A DNA stretch of 39,819 bases, taken from assembly GCA_937876375.1 (NCBI GenBank), contig CALEHY010000023.1, positions 1 to 39,819 of the forward strand. The letters run 5' to 3'. Of this stretch, positions 8,178 to 15,450 are shown piece after piece; positions within the stretch are counted from its first letter, which is position 1, and each line of letters opens with the position of its first letter. This stretch comes from an uncultured Clostridia bacterium (lineage in GTDB: Bacteria > Bacillota > Clostridia > Oscillospirales > Acutalibacteraceae). The notes below the pieces were generated by a model that made no database searches, had not been told where the DNA came from, and worked only from the letters and a program-made list of their open reading frames with translations. A program made the translations under genes and the position numbers.

Positions 8178-9483
8178 TATAAAAAACAATCATCCAGAAT
8201 TTTGGAAATTTATTAAATTTAATATAACTGTGATAGTTACTTCAATTTTGGATGTCGTATCATATTTGTTCTTTTTATATTTGGTATTCAAAAGATTTAA
8301 CAATATACCCCTTGAGGATAATGCAATATTGTCACTGCTAGGAATAAGGTATAAGGGCTATCTATATTCGTATATTTTATCTACCTCGCTCGGATATATT
8401 GCAACCTATTTGATAAATAGAAAAATAACATTTAAATCGGACATAAATGTTGCATATAGCTCACTTTTATACTTTTTCTTGGCAGTGTTCAATATATTTG
8501 TCAGCACTTATATAGGTTCTGTTTTTGGCTCTTATGTATTTGAAAAAGGGATAACGAATCCCATTATTGAAATTGTTTCAAAACTTATTATTATAAATAT
8601 TCCAACACTATGGACATATCCTTTAGAAAGGTATGTGATTCAAATTAACAAAAAGATTGATAAAAATCTAATAATTGCAACAGATTTAGATGGCACACTT
8701 CTTGATGGACAGTCAAATTTGTCAAAAGAAAATGTTAGTGCGATAGAGAGCTTAAGCAAAAAAGGAATAGAAATAGTTGTTCTTACTGGAAGAACCTTCT
8801 ATGAAATTCCAAGAGAATTAAGAGAGTGTGAATACATTAATTATTTTGTGTATTCTAATGGAGCTGGTATTAATCATAGATATAAAGGAATAATCAAGTA
8901 TAATCCTTTGGATGATGATTTCGCTATTAAGATTTATGATGTGTTAAGCGAATATGAAACATTTATTGAGATATATTCAAATTTCATACCCTATGTTGAT
9001 AAGAAAAAGTTTAGTGACAGTGATTTTGAATTTTACAATATAGATAAATCATTTATTCCAGAAATGCACAAAAGTAGAGTTCCGGTTGAATCATTATCCG
9101 ATATTCTGTTTTCTGAAGCATATAAAATAGAAATGTTTGATGTGTTCTTCAAATATGATAATGAGCTTGTAGAGTGTAAGAATAGACTAAGGTCGGAATT
9201 TGGAAATTTGGAAATTTTAACATCTATGAGCAATAATCTTGAAATATTGAACGCAGGAATTAACAAAGGCACAGGGTTAAAGAGTGTTTGTAAATATGCT
9301 GGCTTTGATTTAGAAAATGTTCTTGTAATCGGTGACAGCAAAAACGATATACCTGCATTTCTCGTTGCTGGTAAAAAATACGCAGTTTCAAATGCTTGCG
9401 AACAGCTAAAAAATATTGCTGATAAAATTATATGCTCCAATGAGCAAAATGTAATGTGTTATTTACAAGAGGAATTAATATGA
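8170..9483 (+). CDS. GtrA-like domain fused to a Cof-type HAD phosphatase
   Basis: A 437-residue fusion. Residues 1-160 are a second GtrA-like four-helix membrane domain, paralogous to the preceding gene. Residues 165-437 are a Cof/IIB HAD phosphatase: motif I is ATDLDGTLLDG (nucleophile D172, acid D174), motif II VVLTGRT (about 200), then NGAG, the Lys of NKGTGLKSV, and motif IV VIGDSKNDIPAF. All HAD catalytic residues are in place, so the domain should be active. The topology implies that the phosphatase faces the cytoplasm directly below the membrane domain. The ATG overlaps the previous gene by 8 bases, and its TGA overlaps the next ATG (ATGA), indicating translational coupling at both ends. 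The reading frame is continuous, so this is not an annotation artefact. Confidence 0.88.
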   Translation: MSSIKNNHPEFWKFIKFNITVIVTSILDVVSYLFFLYLVFKRFNNIPLEDNAILSLLGIRYKGYLYSYILSTSLGYIATYLINRKITFKSDINVAYSSLLYFFLAVFNIFVSTYIGSVFGSYVFEKGITNPIIEIVSKLIIINIPTLWTYPLERYVIQINKKIDKNLIIATDLDGTLLDGQSNLSKENVSAIESLSKKGIEIVVLTGRTFYEIPRELRECEYINYFVYSNGAGINHRYKGIIKYNPLDDDFAIKIYDVLSEYETFIEIYSNFIPYVDKKKFSDSDFEFYNIDKSFIPEMHKSRVPVESLSDILFSEAYKIEMFDVFFKYDNELVECKNRLRSEFGNLEILTSMSNNLEILNAGINKGTGLKSVCKYAGFDLENVLVIGDSKNDIPAFLVAGKKYAVSNACEQLKNIADKIICSNEQNVMCYLQEELI

Positions 9484-10328
9484 AAAATAGAATTCATTTT
9501 TTAAATACAGGACATAGCGATTGTATTATACTTGAAAGCAATGGACATTTTGCCATGATTGATGCTGGAGAGGATAACGATTACCCTGAAAGCAAGCCTA
9601 ATTTAAAGCTAAAGGGATATGAGGATTTAGTTTGTGAATATTTAGATAAACATTGTTCTATGGATGGACAAATTGAGCTTGATTTTGTATTAGGCACGCA
9701 TGCACATTCCGACCATATTGGTGGCTTTGATACGGTTATATTAAAAGACAATGTTACGGTTAAAAAAGCATATTTAAAGCCATATCACGCTGAAGGCATA
9801 AATACTTATGAAAGAACACGCTGGGATAATCAAGAGGTATATGACCAAATGAAGAATGCGTTAGTTTCAAAAAGCATTCCAATTATCGAATCATTTGATG
9901 GGCATTCCTTTAAAATGGGAGAATTTAAGATTACCTTCTTTAATGGTGCTTATAAAAAATCTGCTATAAAATATGGCGAAAATGTTAATAGCGTAGTAAC
10001 TCTTGTTGAATGTAATGGCTTTAAAATCCTGCTTGCTGGTGATATGAATTATAAAAACGGTGGCGAAAGAAAAATTGCAAAACAGGTTGGCAAGGTTGAT
10101 ATTTTGAAGGTTGGTCATCACGGCTATACCGGTTCTACATCTTTAATTTGGGCGAAAACCTTAAAGCCGGAGTATTCTATTGTTTGCAATTGGGGAAAAA
10201 GAATATATCCCGATGTTAAATTTAAGCTTAAATATATTGCTAAATCAAAAATTCTCTGCACAGCAGATACAAACGGAATTGTATTGGAGATAAACGATAG
10301 AGTATCATTTAACTTTAATACTATGTAA
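9480..10328 (+). CDS. MBL-fold hydrolase, ComEC-C-terminal-like
   Basis: A 282-residue metallo-beta-lactamase-fold protein with the metal motif THAHSDH (H74, H76, D78, H79), a strand with MIDAG (D28), and later LLAGDMN and VGHHG, which supply the remaining ligands. The arrangement resembles the ComEC/Rec2 C-terminal hydrolase domain, here as a free cytoplasmic protein without membrane segments. I use the ATG at 9480, which shares bases with the preceding TGA and has AGAGGA upstream; an in-frame codon at 9456 would add eight residues. It is the last gene of the operon, followed by two terminator-like hairpins. The substrate is unknown; ComEC-type domains act on phosphodiesters. Confidence 0.85.
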   Translation: MKNRIHFLNTGHSDCIILESNGHFAMIDAGEDNDYPESKPNLKLKGYEDLVCEYLDKHCSMDGQIELDFVLGTHAHSDHIGGFDTVILKDNVTVKKAYLKPYHAEGINTYERTRWDNQEVYDQMKNALVSKSIPIIESFDGHSFKMGEFKITFFNGAYKKSAIKYGENVNSVVTLVECNGFKILLAGDMNYKNGGERKIAKQVGKVDILKVGHHGYTGSTSLIWAKTLKPEYSIVCNWGKRIYPDVKFKLKYIAKSKILCTADTNGIVLEINDRVSFNFNTM

Positions 10329-10351
10329 AATGATAAAAGTAAAAATGAAAC

Positions 10352-10377
10352 CACCTCGCTTTTGTGGGGTGTTTTTT
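10352..10377 (+). terminator. Terminator of the phosphoesterase-GtrA-MBL operon
   Basis: A 6-bp stem with one G-U (10352-10357 with 10366-10371), followed by TTTTTT. It lies 24 bases after the MBL stop. Confidence 0.75.
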
Positions 10378-10401
10378 ATGCAAAAAAAATCAGCCAAAAT
10401 T

Positions 10402-10422
10402 ATGCATAAAAATGCATTTTTT
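10402..10422 (+). terminator. Tandem backup terminator hairpin
   Basis: ATGCAT repeated at 10402-10407 and 10412-10417 forms a 6-bp stem with an A-rich loop, followed by six T residues. It is weak in GC but directly behind the first terminator. Confidence 0.5.
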
Positions 10423-10474
10423 ATCAGTTTGTAATGTTGTCACGATATTTTAGTATTATACCGAGATAAAAACA

Positions 10475-10518
10475 AACCCATTATGGCATCTTTCAATTTG
10501 AAAGTGTCTTAGTGGGTT
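10475..10518 (+). other. Compact hairpin in a gene-free interval
   Basis: In the 296 bases between the convergent MBL and GHL10 genes, AACCCA (10475-10480) pairs with TGGGTT (10513-10518). A symmetric 4x4 internal loop follows, then a 9-bp helix with one bulged T (10485-10494 with 10500-10508) and an AATTT loop. The one G-T pair favours a plus-strand RNA. A TTGTAA at 10429 and TATTAT at 10454 upstream are spaced 19, so a promoter is doubtful. Class not recognised. Confidence 0.35.
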
Positions 10519-10558
10519 ACATACTTTCAATAATATGAAACACAAAGTTTTGCATTAA

Positions 10559-10592
10559 AATAACGGAGCAGTTTTTTTAATGCTCCGTTATT
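10559..10592 (-). terminator. Terminator-like hairpin of the GHL10 gene
   Basis: A 12-bp perfect inverted repeat (10559-10570 with 10581-10592) lies about 30 bases beyond the stop of the minus-strand gene. The T-tract on the minus strand is short (TTTT), and none exists on the plus strand. Confidence 0.65.
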
Positions 10593-10624
10593 CATTAACC
10601 TTCGTTATAGTACCTTATCAAATG

Positions 10625-11767
10625 CTATATCTCTTTTAATTTTGATAGTTCACTCTCGTGTCCCTTTATTGATGAATATGAAAAAATATATATTCCTTTA
10701 ATACCATCAATCTTTGATAAATAATCAATTTGTCGACTAATTATATCAGATTTCTTAAATTCATTTTTTCCTACACCAGCGTACTTATCCTCTTTACCAG
10801 CCTTGTATAATGGTAGTCCAACATACATATCAATACTACAAATTTCTAACCATTTCTTTGTGGTAAACATAAATGGCATTGTTTCATTCTTAAATCCGTA
10901 GTATATCTGTGGACATATGTAATCAAGTAGCGCTTTATTCCCTACCCATTCCTCAACATTTGCGTATAATGTATTCCTATTTTCATCAATATTTGCTGAT
11001 GGACTAACGCCGAATTTAGTATTTTTATTATATGATTTAATTGCTTTCGATACAGACTTTAGCATATTATTGACATTATCTCTTCGCCAATCCTTTAGCG
11101 AGAGCTCTGACTTTGATTTTTTATAACTGTTTAAATCCAGCTCCTTAATATCAGTTGGATAAAAATAATCGTCAAAATGAATAGCAGAGATATTATATTT
11201 TTCTACTATTTCCTTTACACCATTAGTTATTAATTCAGTTACCTCACTTGATGCCGGATTAAAAAATATACCACTTTCGGTTACTATAGTATTATCAGTA
11301 TTCTTCCATTTATATGCAGGATTATCGTTAGATAGCTCGTTAAAATCGGTATTATTACTTACACGATATGGATTAACCCAAGCCTCTACACTGATACTCA
11401 TAACATTTGCAATCTCACAAATAATACTTAATGGATCAAATGGAATGCTATCTCCTTGATGCGCAACAAAATAGCTACTCGATGGATAGTATTTCGAATT
11501 ATAAAATGCATCAGCAAATGCCTTAACCTGCACCGTAATAGTATTGAATCCGAGCTCTTTTATTTCAGAAACTACACCAGTAAATTCGTCTGTAAACTCG
11601 TCCTTTGTTTTATTTTTCAACATATTTTCTAGCTCGTAATATGTAATCCAAACGGACTTTACAATACCTATTTCTTTTTGCTCAATTATATTATTGTTTT
11701 CTATAGGTGCTGTACAACCACAAAAAATAAATACTGGTACAAATATTAGAACAATTATTTTTTTCAC
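10625..11767 (-). CDS. Glycosyl-hydrolase-like 10 (GHL10/DUF187) lipoprotein
   Basis: A 380-residue exported protein. The signal peptide MKKIIVLIFVPVFIFCGC ends in a probable lipobox with Cys18, so the protein is likely a lipoprotein on the outer face of the membrane. The body is a TIM-barrel of the GHL10 family (YngK-like): SVWITYYELENM, ELGFNTITVQVKAFADAFY, VEAWVNPYRVSN, a GIFFNPASSEV strand, ISAIHFDDYFYPT with adjacent acids, KFGVSPSAN, and DYICPQIYYGF. Related proteins act on, or bind, peptidoglycan or other glycans. The start is GTG at 11767 with GGAAGTG upstream. It is divergent from the zinc-ribbon gene and transcribed alone. The exact substrate is unknown. Confidence 0.85.
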   Translation of the reverse strand: MKKIIVLIFVPVFIFCGCTAPIENNNIIEQKEIGIVKSVWITYYELENMLKNKTKDEFTDEFTGVVSEIKELGFNTITVQVKAFADAFYNSKYYPSSSYFVAHQGDSIPFDPLSIICEIANVMSISVEAWVNPYRVSNNTDFNELSNDNPAYKWKNTDNTIVTESGIFFNPASSEVTELITNGVKEIVEKYNISAIHFDDYFYPTDIKELDLNSYKKSKSELSLKDWRRDNVNNMLKSVSKAIKSYNKNTKFGVSPSANIDENRNTLYANVEEWVGNKALLDYICPQIYYGFKNETMPFMFTTKKWLEICSIDMYVGLPLYKAGKEDKYAGVGKNEFKKSDIISRQIDYLSKIDGIKGIYIFSYSSIKGHESELSKLKEI

Positions 11768-11796
11768 TTGAACACTTCCATCTTTTATAGTAATAT
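11768..11796 (+). promoter_or_regulatory. Candidate promoter of the zinc-ribbon/DUF1294 pair
   Basis: TTGAAC (11768-11773), a 17-base spacer and TAATAT (11791-11796). The implied leader is only about 10 bases, so the start site would fall at the ribosome binding site. Confidence 0.4.
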
Positions 11797-11813
11797 ATTA
11801 GTGAGGTGATATT

Positions 11814-12110
11814 ATGGAATACAAGAAACTAGGTAATGCAAAAAGACTATTCTCTGTTGGTGAAACAGTTGAGCTAGTATGTCCAAAATGCAACGAAAAA
11901 GTTAATATGAGCATTTTCAAAAACAGAGATAGCAGACTTAATGCAAATGCACCTCTTTTGTTAGAGTCAAAAAATGTATATATGCTTGTTTGTCCAAATT
12001 GTGCTAGCATATTTGGAGTAGATAACAAAAAGGGTGATAATTTTGCCAAAGGTGAAAAGCTATCAATCGGCAACTTTGATATCAAGGAGCTAGATAGTAT
12101 TGTATATTAA
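11814..12110 (+). CDS. Small zinc-ribbon protein of unknown function
   Basis: A 98-residue soluble protein with two C-x2-C knuckles: CPKC at residues 23-26 and CPNC near residue 61. Together they could bind one zinc ion in a ribbon fold. The rest is basic and polar with no further motif. GAGGTGA lies 5 bases before the ATG. Its 3' end overlaps the next gene by 11 bases, so the two are probably translated from one message. I do not recognise the family. The ribbon would fit nucleic-acid or protein binding, but nothing else supports this. Confidence 0.75.
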   Translation: MEYKKLGNAKRLFSVGETVELVCPKCNEKVNMSIFKNRDSRLNANAPLLLESKNVYMLVCPNCASIFGVDNKKGDNFAKGEKLSIGNFDIKELDSIVY

Positions 12111-12366
12111 TCCGATAATCATCTACTTTGTTGCAATAAATATTCTTGGTGCAATAATAAACATTATAGATAAGCAAAGAGCCAAAAAAAACAAATGGCG
12201 AATTAAAGAATCGACCTTATGGCTAATCGGTATACTCGGTGGTGCTCTCGGTAGTTACATAACCATGAAAGCTATTAGACATAAAACAAAGCACAACAAT
12301 TTTATGATTGGTATGCCAATGTTAGTAATTGTTAATATCACAATATTAGTATTACTTATTAAATAA
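12100..12366 (+). CDS. DUF1294 membrane protein with TTG start
   Basis: An 88-residue protein with the DUF1294 pattern: an N-terminal helix (IIIYFVAINILGAIINII), a conserved DKQRAK, WRI-EST-LW, a GGALGSYITMKAIRHKTKH core and a C-terminal helix. AAGGAG at 12084-12089 lies 10 bases before TTG at 12100, and no ATG is available before the conserved region, so TTG is the start. The protein is probably integral to the membrane; its function is unknown across the family. It overlaps the preceding zinc-ribbon gene by 11 bases and ends inside a bidirectional terminator shared with spoIVA. Confidence 0.85.
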   Translation: MYINPIIIYFVAINILGAIINIIDKQRAKKNKWRIKESTLWLIGILGGALGSYITMKAIRHKTKHNNFMIGMPMLVIVNITILVLLIK

Positions 12367-12391
12367 TGGGTGGAAAATTCCACCCATTATT
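12362..12391. terminator. Bidirectional terminator between DUF1294 gene and spoIVA
   Basis: A perfect 14-bp inverted repeat (12362-12375 with 12378-12391) spans the DUF1294 stop codon and abuts the spoIVA stop. TTTT follows on the plus strand and a short T-run on the minus strand, so it can serve both convergent units. Confidence 0.85.
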
Positions 12392-12392
12392 T

Positions 12393-13862
12393 TTATAGTA
12401 TAATACAAATTAAACCACTACAGCCCTCGTTAATCACTCTTTCTATCGTTTCTCTAAACTTTGTCCTAGCATCATCAGGCATACGATTAAGCTTGTTGTT
12501 TAGACCCTCATTAACGAGAGAATTAAGCGACTTTCCGAATATATTTGTATTCCATATTTCTGACGGATTGTTCTCAAATTCCTTAAGCAGATAATTAACT
12601 AATTCTTCGCTCTGTGTTTCGCTACCAACTATAGGTGCTACCTCTGTGTATGTGTTACATTTGATAAGATGAATCGATGGAGCATGTGCCTTTAGCCTTA
12701 CGCCATACTTACCACCCTGCTTCATTATTTCTGGTTCCTCTAGTGATAGCTCATCGAGTGTAGGCATAACAATTCCATAACCAGTTGAATCAACTTGATT
12801 TAGTGCTTGTTCAATACGAAGATATTTGCTCTTCACCTCTGCCAATGCTGTAATTTCCTTTAGCAAATCTTGCTCATCTCGTATCTCAAGACCACATTTT
12901 TTTGAAATAACAGAATAAAAATAACTGTTATCAAGCTCTGCTTTGATAAGTATTTTACCATTTGACAAATCAACGTCATCGATATTAATTGATTTGATAT
13001 TATCATTATTAATATCACCAAGTGTATATGATGACCTGATACTAGTAATCGTCTTCGACTTTTCATAAAATGATGAAATAACAGATTTTTTTAGTTCATC
13101 GTCAGTATCAAGTCCCTTAAACCAACTAGGCAAATCAATACCTATTGACGTTACTGGAAACTCATAAAGGACATTCAACAGTATTTCTTTTATTTCATCC
13201 TCTGTCAGCTCTAGACAATTTACCGGCAGAACTGGTACGTCATATTTTTTTGTCATTTCATCAACAATTTCAAGCACTTTATCATCAGTCGGATTGATAG
13301 TGTTCATCAAGACAACAAAAGGCTTGTTAATTTGCTTTAATTCGGTTATTACTCTTTCTTCTGCCTCCTCATACTCTACTCTTGGAATAGAGCTTATAGA
13401 GCCATCTGTAGTGATTACAAGGCCTATTGTAGAATGTTCATCAATAACCTTTTTTGTTCCAATTTCAGCAGCCATATTAAATGGTATTTCTTCCTTGCTC
13501 CAAGGAGTCATAACCATTCTTGGCTCCTCATCCTCGATATAACCCTCACTACTTGGAACAATATATCCCACACAATCAATCATTCTTACCTTCAGATGAA
13601 TATTGTTTTGCATAGATATTTCGATAGAGTCCTCTGGAATAAATTTTGGCTCTGTAGTCATAATTGTTCTGCCAGCAGATGACTGAGGTAGCTCATCCTT
13701 TGCTCTATCCTTTAGATACTCATCGCCAATATTTGGTATAACGAGTGTATCCATGAATCGTTTAATAAATGTTGACTTTCCAGTACGAACCGGACCAACC
13801 ACGCCAATATAAATATCCCCTTGTGTCCTTTTGGAGATATTTTCATATATACTTGTATTCAT
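12393..13862 (-). CDS. spoIVA: Stage IV sporulation protein A, spore-coat ATPase
   Basis: A 489-residue protein that polymerises on the mother-cell face of the outer forespore membrane as the base layer of the coat. Residues 1-20 resemble the B. subtilis start (ISKRTQGDIYIGVVG). Walker A is GPVRTGKST (23-31). Other conserved blocks are DELPQSSAG, TIMTTEPKF, MIDCVGY, AAEIGTKKVIDEHSTIG and EEAEERVI. The C-terminal region (QGGKYGVRLKAHAPSIHLIK, EELVNYLL, WNTNIFGKSL, ERVINEGCSGLICIIL) is the most conserved part. Length matches the family (~492). GGAGG is 8 bases before the ATG. It is 11 bp downstream of the sipL-like gene, so the two interacting coat proteins share an operon. Confidence 0.97.
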   Translation of the reverse strand: MNTSIYENISKRTQGDIYIGVVGPVRTGKSTFIKRFMDTLVIPNIGDEYLKDRAKDELPQSSAGRTIMTTEPKFIPEDSIEISMQNNIHLKVRMIDCVGYIVPSSEGYIEDEEPRMVMTPWSKEEIPFNMAAEIGTKKVIDEHSTIGLVITTDGSISSIPRVEYEEAEERVITELKQINKPFVVLMNTINPTDDKVLEIVDEMTKKYDVPVLPVNCLELTEDEIKEILLNVLYEFPVTSIGIDLPSWFKGLDTDDELKKSVISSFYEKSKTITSIRSSYTLGDINNDNIKSINIDDVDLSNGKILIKAELDNSYFYSVISKKCGLEIRDEQDLLKEITALAEVKSKYLRIEQALNQVDSTGYGIVMPTLDELSLEEPEIMKQGGKYGVRLKAHAPSIHLIKCNTYTEVAPIVGSETQSEELVNYLLKEFENNPSEIWNTNIFGKSLNSLVNEGLNNKLNRMPDDARTKFRETIERVINEGCSGLICIIL

Positions 13863-13873
13863 ATAAAAACCTC

Positions 13874-15358
13874 CTAAATACCTGGGATTATTAATACTTT
13901 GTTAGTATCAAGATTGTCGGACAGCAAATTATTCTCGGACTTGATGCTATCAATATCGGATGAAAATTGTTTTGCAATTTGCCAAATTGATTCGCTCTTT
14001 TTACCGAAATACAAGGTCATTGCTGGATAATGGATATTATCATCAGTTTCGTCAATATTTGATAGAACATTAATAGTAGTTTCGTTATAAAGTAATATAT
14101 TTGTATTAAGTGTTATCCTTGCATTTAGTGAATTACTTGACTCAATATTGTAATCCATCGAGTCGATATAAATTCCAGACAAGTGATTCTTATACTCTTC
14201 TGCGCTAATATATAAAGTGTTTTCTGCACTTAAATATGCATATCCATTATCAACAGTTTTGCAAAATATTTTTGCAACGAGCTTAACATTAATTTTGTTA
14301 GAAATTAGAAATACATTATGTATTGATACACTAAAATCGATAATTTCGGTAAACTCTGTATTAAACTTAAACAAGAGATTATCTGATACACTGTCATTTA
14401 GCAATTTTGAAGCCGTAATACAATGATGGTGTGAATATGAGCAATTTGATTTGCGACCAATCATATATCCATCACTTACAACTGTCTTTTTTACACTCTT
14501 TACAAGAGTGATATACAAACAAATATCGCCATAAGTCTCGATAGAATTTATGGTGTCTGAATTAACATTTTTTGCTTTTAGAAATATAGAGCCAACACTG
14601 ATATTTGGGATTATTATATCATCCTCATTTATACCAGTAATATCAATAATCTTAGACATTGCAAAGGTGTGTTCTACCCTTTCAACACAGTCGTCATCTG
14701 TCGAATACAGTGCACAAACAGAAAGCTCTGTTTTGAACAATACCTTATCCTTAATTATTTTATATTCCTTTATAGTAGCGTTTGACGAATGCGATATTAC
14801 TCTTTTTATTGATGCAGATGCGTTAGGAATGTCGAAATCTTCATCAAATTCTATTTTTGATTGTGTTGCATATGTAATGTCAACAGTGTTCAACTCATTA
14901 TTCTTAAGTCTTGCATTATTGCATGATGAAACACAAGGAGTATTGTGCTTATCGAACACCTTTGTTTCAAGTCCTAGCGAAATATGAACGTCAATCCTAC
15001 GCTGATTTACTACACGGAAATTTGTATATCTATCACGAGGAACAACTGATACAAAAGCAGTATTTGTTAGATTATCAATGCTGATTTTCTTTGTAAATTC
15101 TCGGTCAAAATCTGCATAACACAGCTCATTATTTTCGTTATAATATGAAATATATATTTCTGTTCTGCCATTGATACATATTTTATCTGTATCAGTAGTA
15201 ATTGACAGCACACTACTTTTTGACTCACACTTTACAATTCTGAATATATCATCTGAATATTGTTGCAAAGTTTCTTGGTAATCCTCATCGCAATCGATAA
15301 TCTTGTGATATACTATTTCGTTTCGTTCTAGACAAGTAAATTCTTTTACCATATCCAT
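13874..15358 (-). CDS. sipL: SipL-type spore-coat protein (DUF3794 repeats plus LysM)
   Basis: A 494-residue protein made of successive DUF3794 (SPOCS) beta-rich repeats over residues 30-430, each a variant of V-V-K-VL-K-E-Y-Y, ending in a LysM domain (about 445-494: LYFGKKSESIWQIAKQFSSD ... NKVLIIPGI). This is the architecture of SipL, the clostridial functional counterpart of SpoVID, whose LysM binds SpoIVA in Clostridioides difficile. No signal peptide is present, so it is a mother-cell cytosolic protein. The start is the ATG at 15358, with AAGGAG 7 bases upstream. It is directly upstream of spoIVA and behind a sigma-E-like promoter, which supports the assignment. Sequence divergence leaves the exact orthology less certain than the architecture. 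Confidence 0.85.
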   Translation of the reverse strand: MDMVKEFTCLERNEIVYHKIIDCDEDYQETLQQYSDDIFRIVKCESKSSVLSITTDTDKICINGRTEIYISYYNENNELCYADFDREFTKKISIDNLTNTAFVSVVPRDRYTNFRVVNQRRIDVHISLGLETKVFDKHNTPCVSSCNNARLKNNELNTVDITYATQSKIEFDEDFDIPNASASIKRVISHSSNATIKEYKIIKDKVLFKTELSVCALYSTDDDCVERVEHTFAMSKIIDITGINEDDIIIPNISVGSIFLKAKNVNSDTINSIETYGDICLYITLVKSVKKTVVSDGYMIGRKSNCSYSHHHCITASKLLNDSVSDNLLFKFNTEFTEIIDFSVSIHNVFLISNKINVKLVAKIFCKTVDNGYAYLSAENTLYISAEEYKNHLSGIYIDSMDYNIESSNSLNARITLNTNILLYNETTINVLSNIDETDDNIHYPAMTLYFGKKSESIWQIAKQFSSDIDSIKSENNLLSDNLDTNKVLIIPGI

Positions 15359-15386
15359 ATTATTACTCCTTTCTGTTCTACAAATG

Positions 15387-15414
15387 ATTATGCAAAGGAG
15401 AATAAAAATATAAC
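15387..15414 (-). promoter_or_regulatory. Sigma-E-like promoter of sipL-spoIVA
   Basis: On the minus strand, GTTATATT (15414-15407) is separated by 14 bases from CATAAT (15392-15387), close to the sigma-E pattern (ATATT, 14-15 bases, CATACA-T). The start site would be about 20 bases before the sipL ATG. The -35 lies 4 bases beyond the clpX terminator stem. Mother-cell expression of both genes is expected from what is known of spoIVA. Confidence 0.6.
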
Positions 15415-15417
15415 AAA

Positions 15418-15446
15418 AAACAGCAATGAATTACTCATTGCTGTTT
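15418..15446 (-). terminator. Terminator of tig-clpP-clpX
   Basis: A 12-bp perfect stem (15418-15429 with 15435-15446) with a 5-base loop; the minus-strand RNA continues into TTTTTTG. It lies 5 bases beyond the clpX stop codon. Confidence 0.9.
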
Positions 15447-15450
15447 AATA

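Noticed and set aside
9033..9440. 135-codon minus-strand frame inside the HAD domain
   Set aside because: It opposes a gene with all catalytic motifs, has no ribosome binding site and no recognisable product.
14550..14987. 145-codon plus-strand frame opposite sipL
   Set aside because: Shadow of the DUF3794 gene; its Ser/Ile/Leu-rich translation has no motif.
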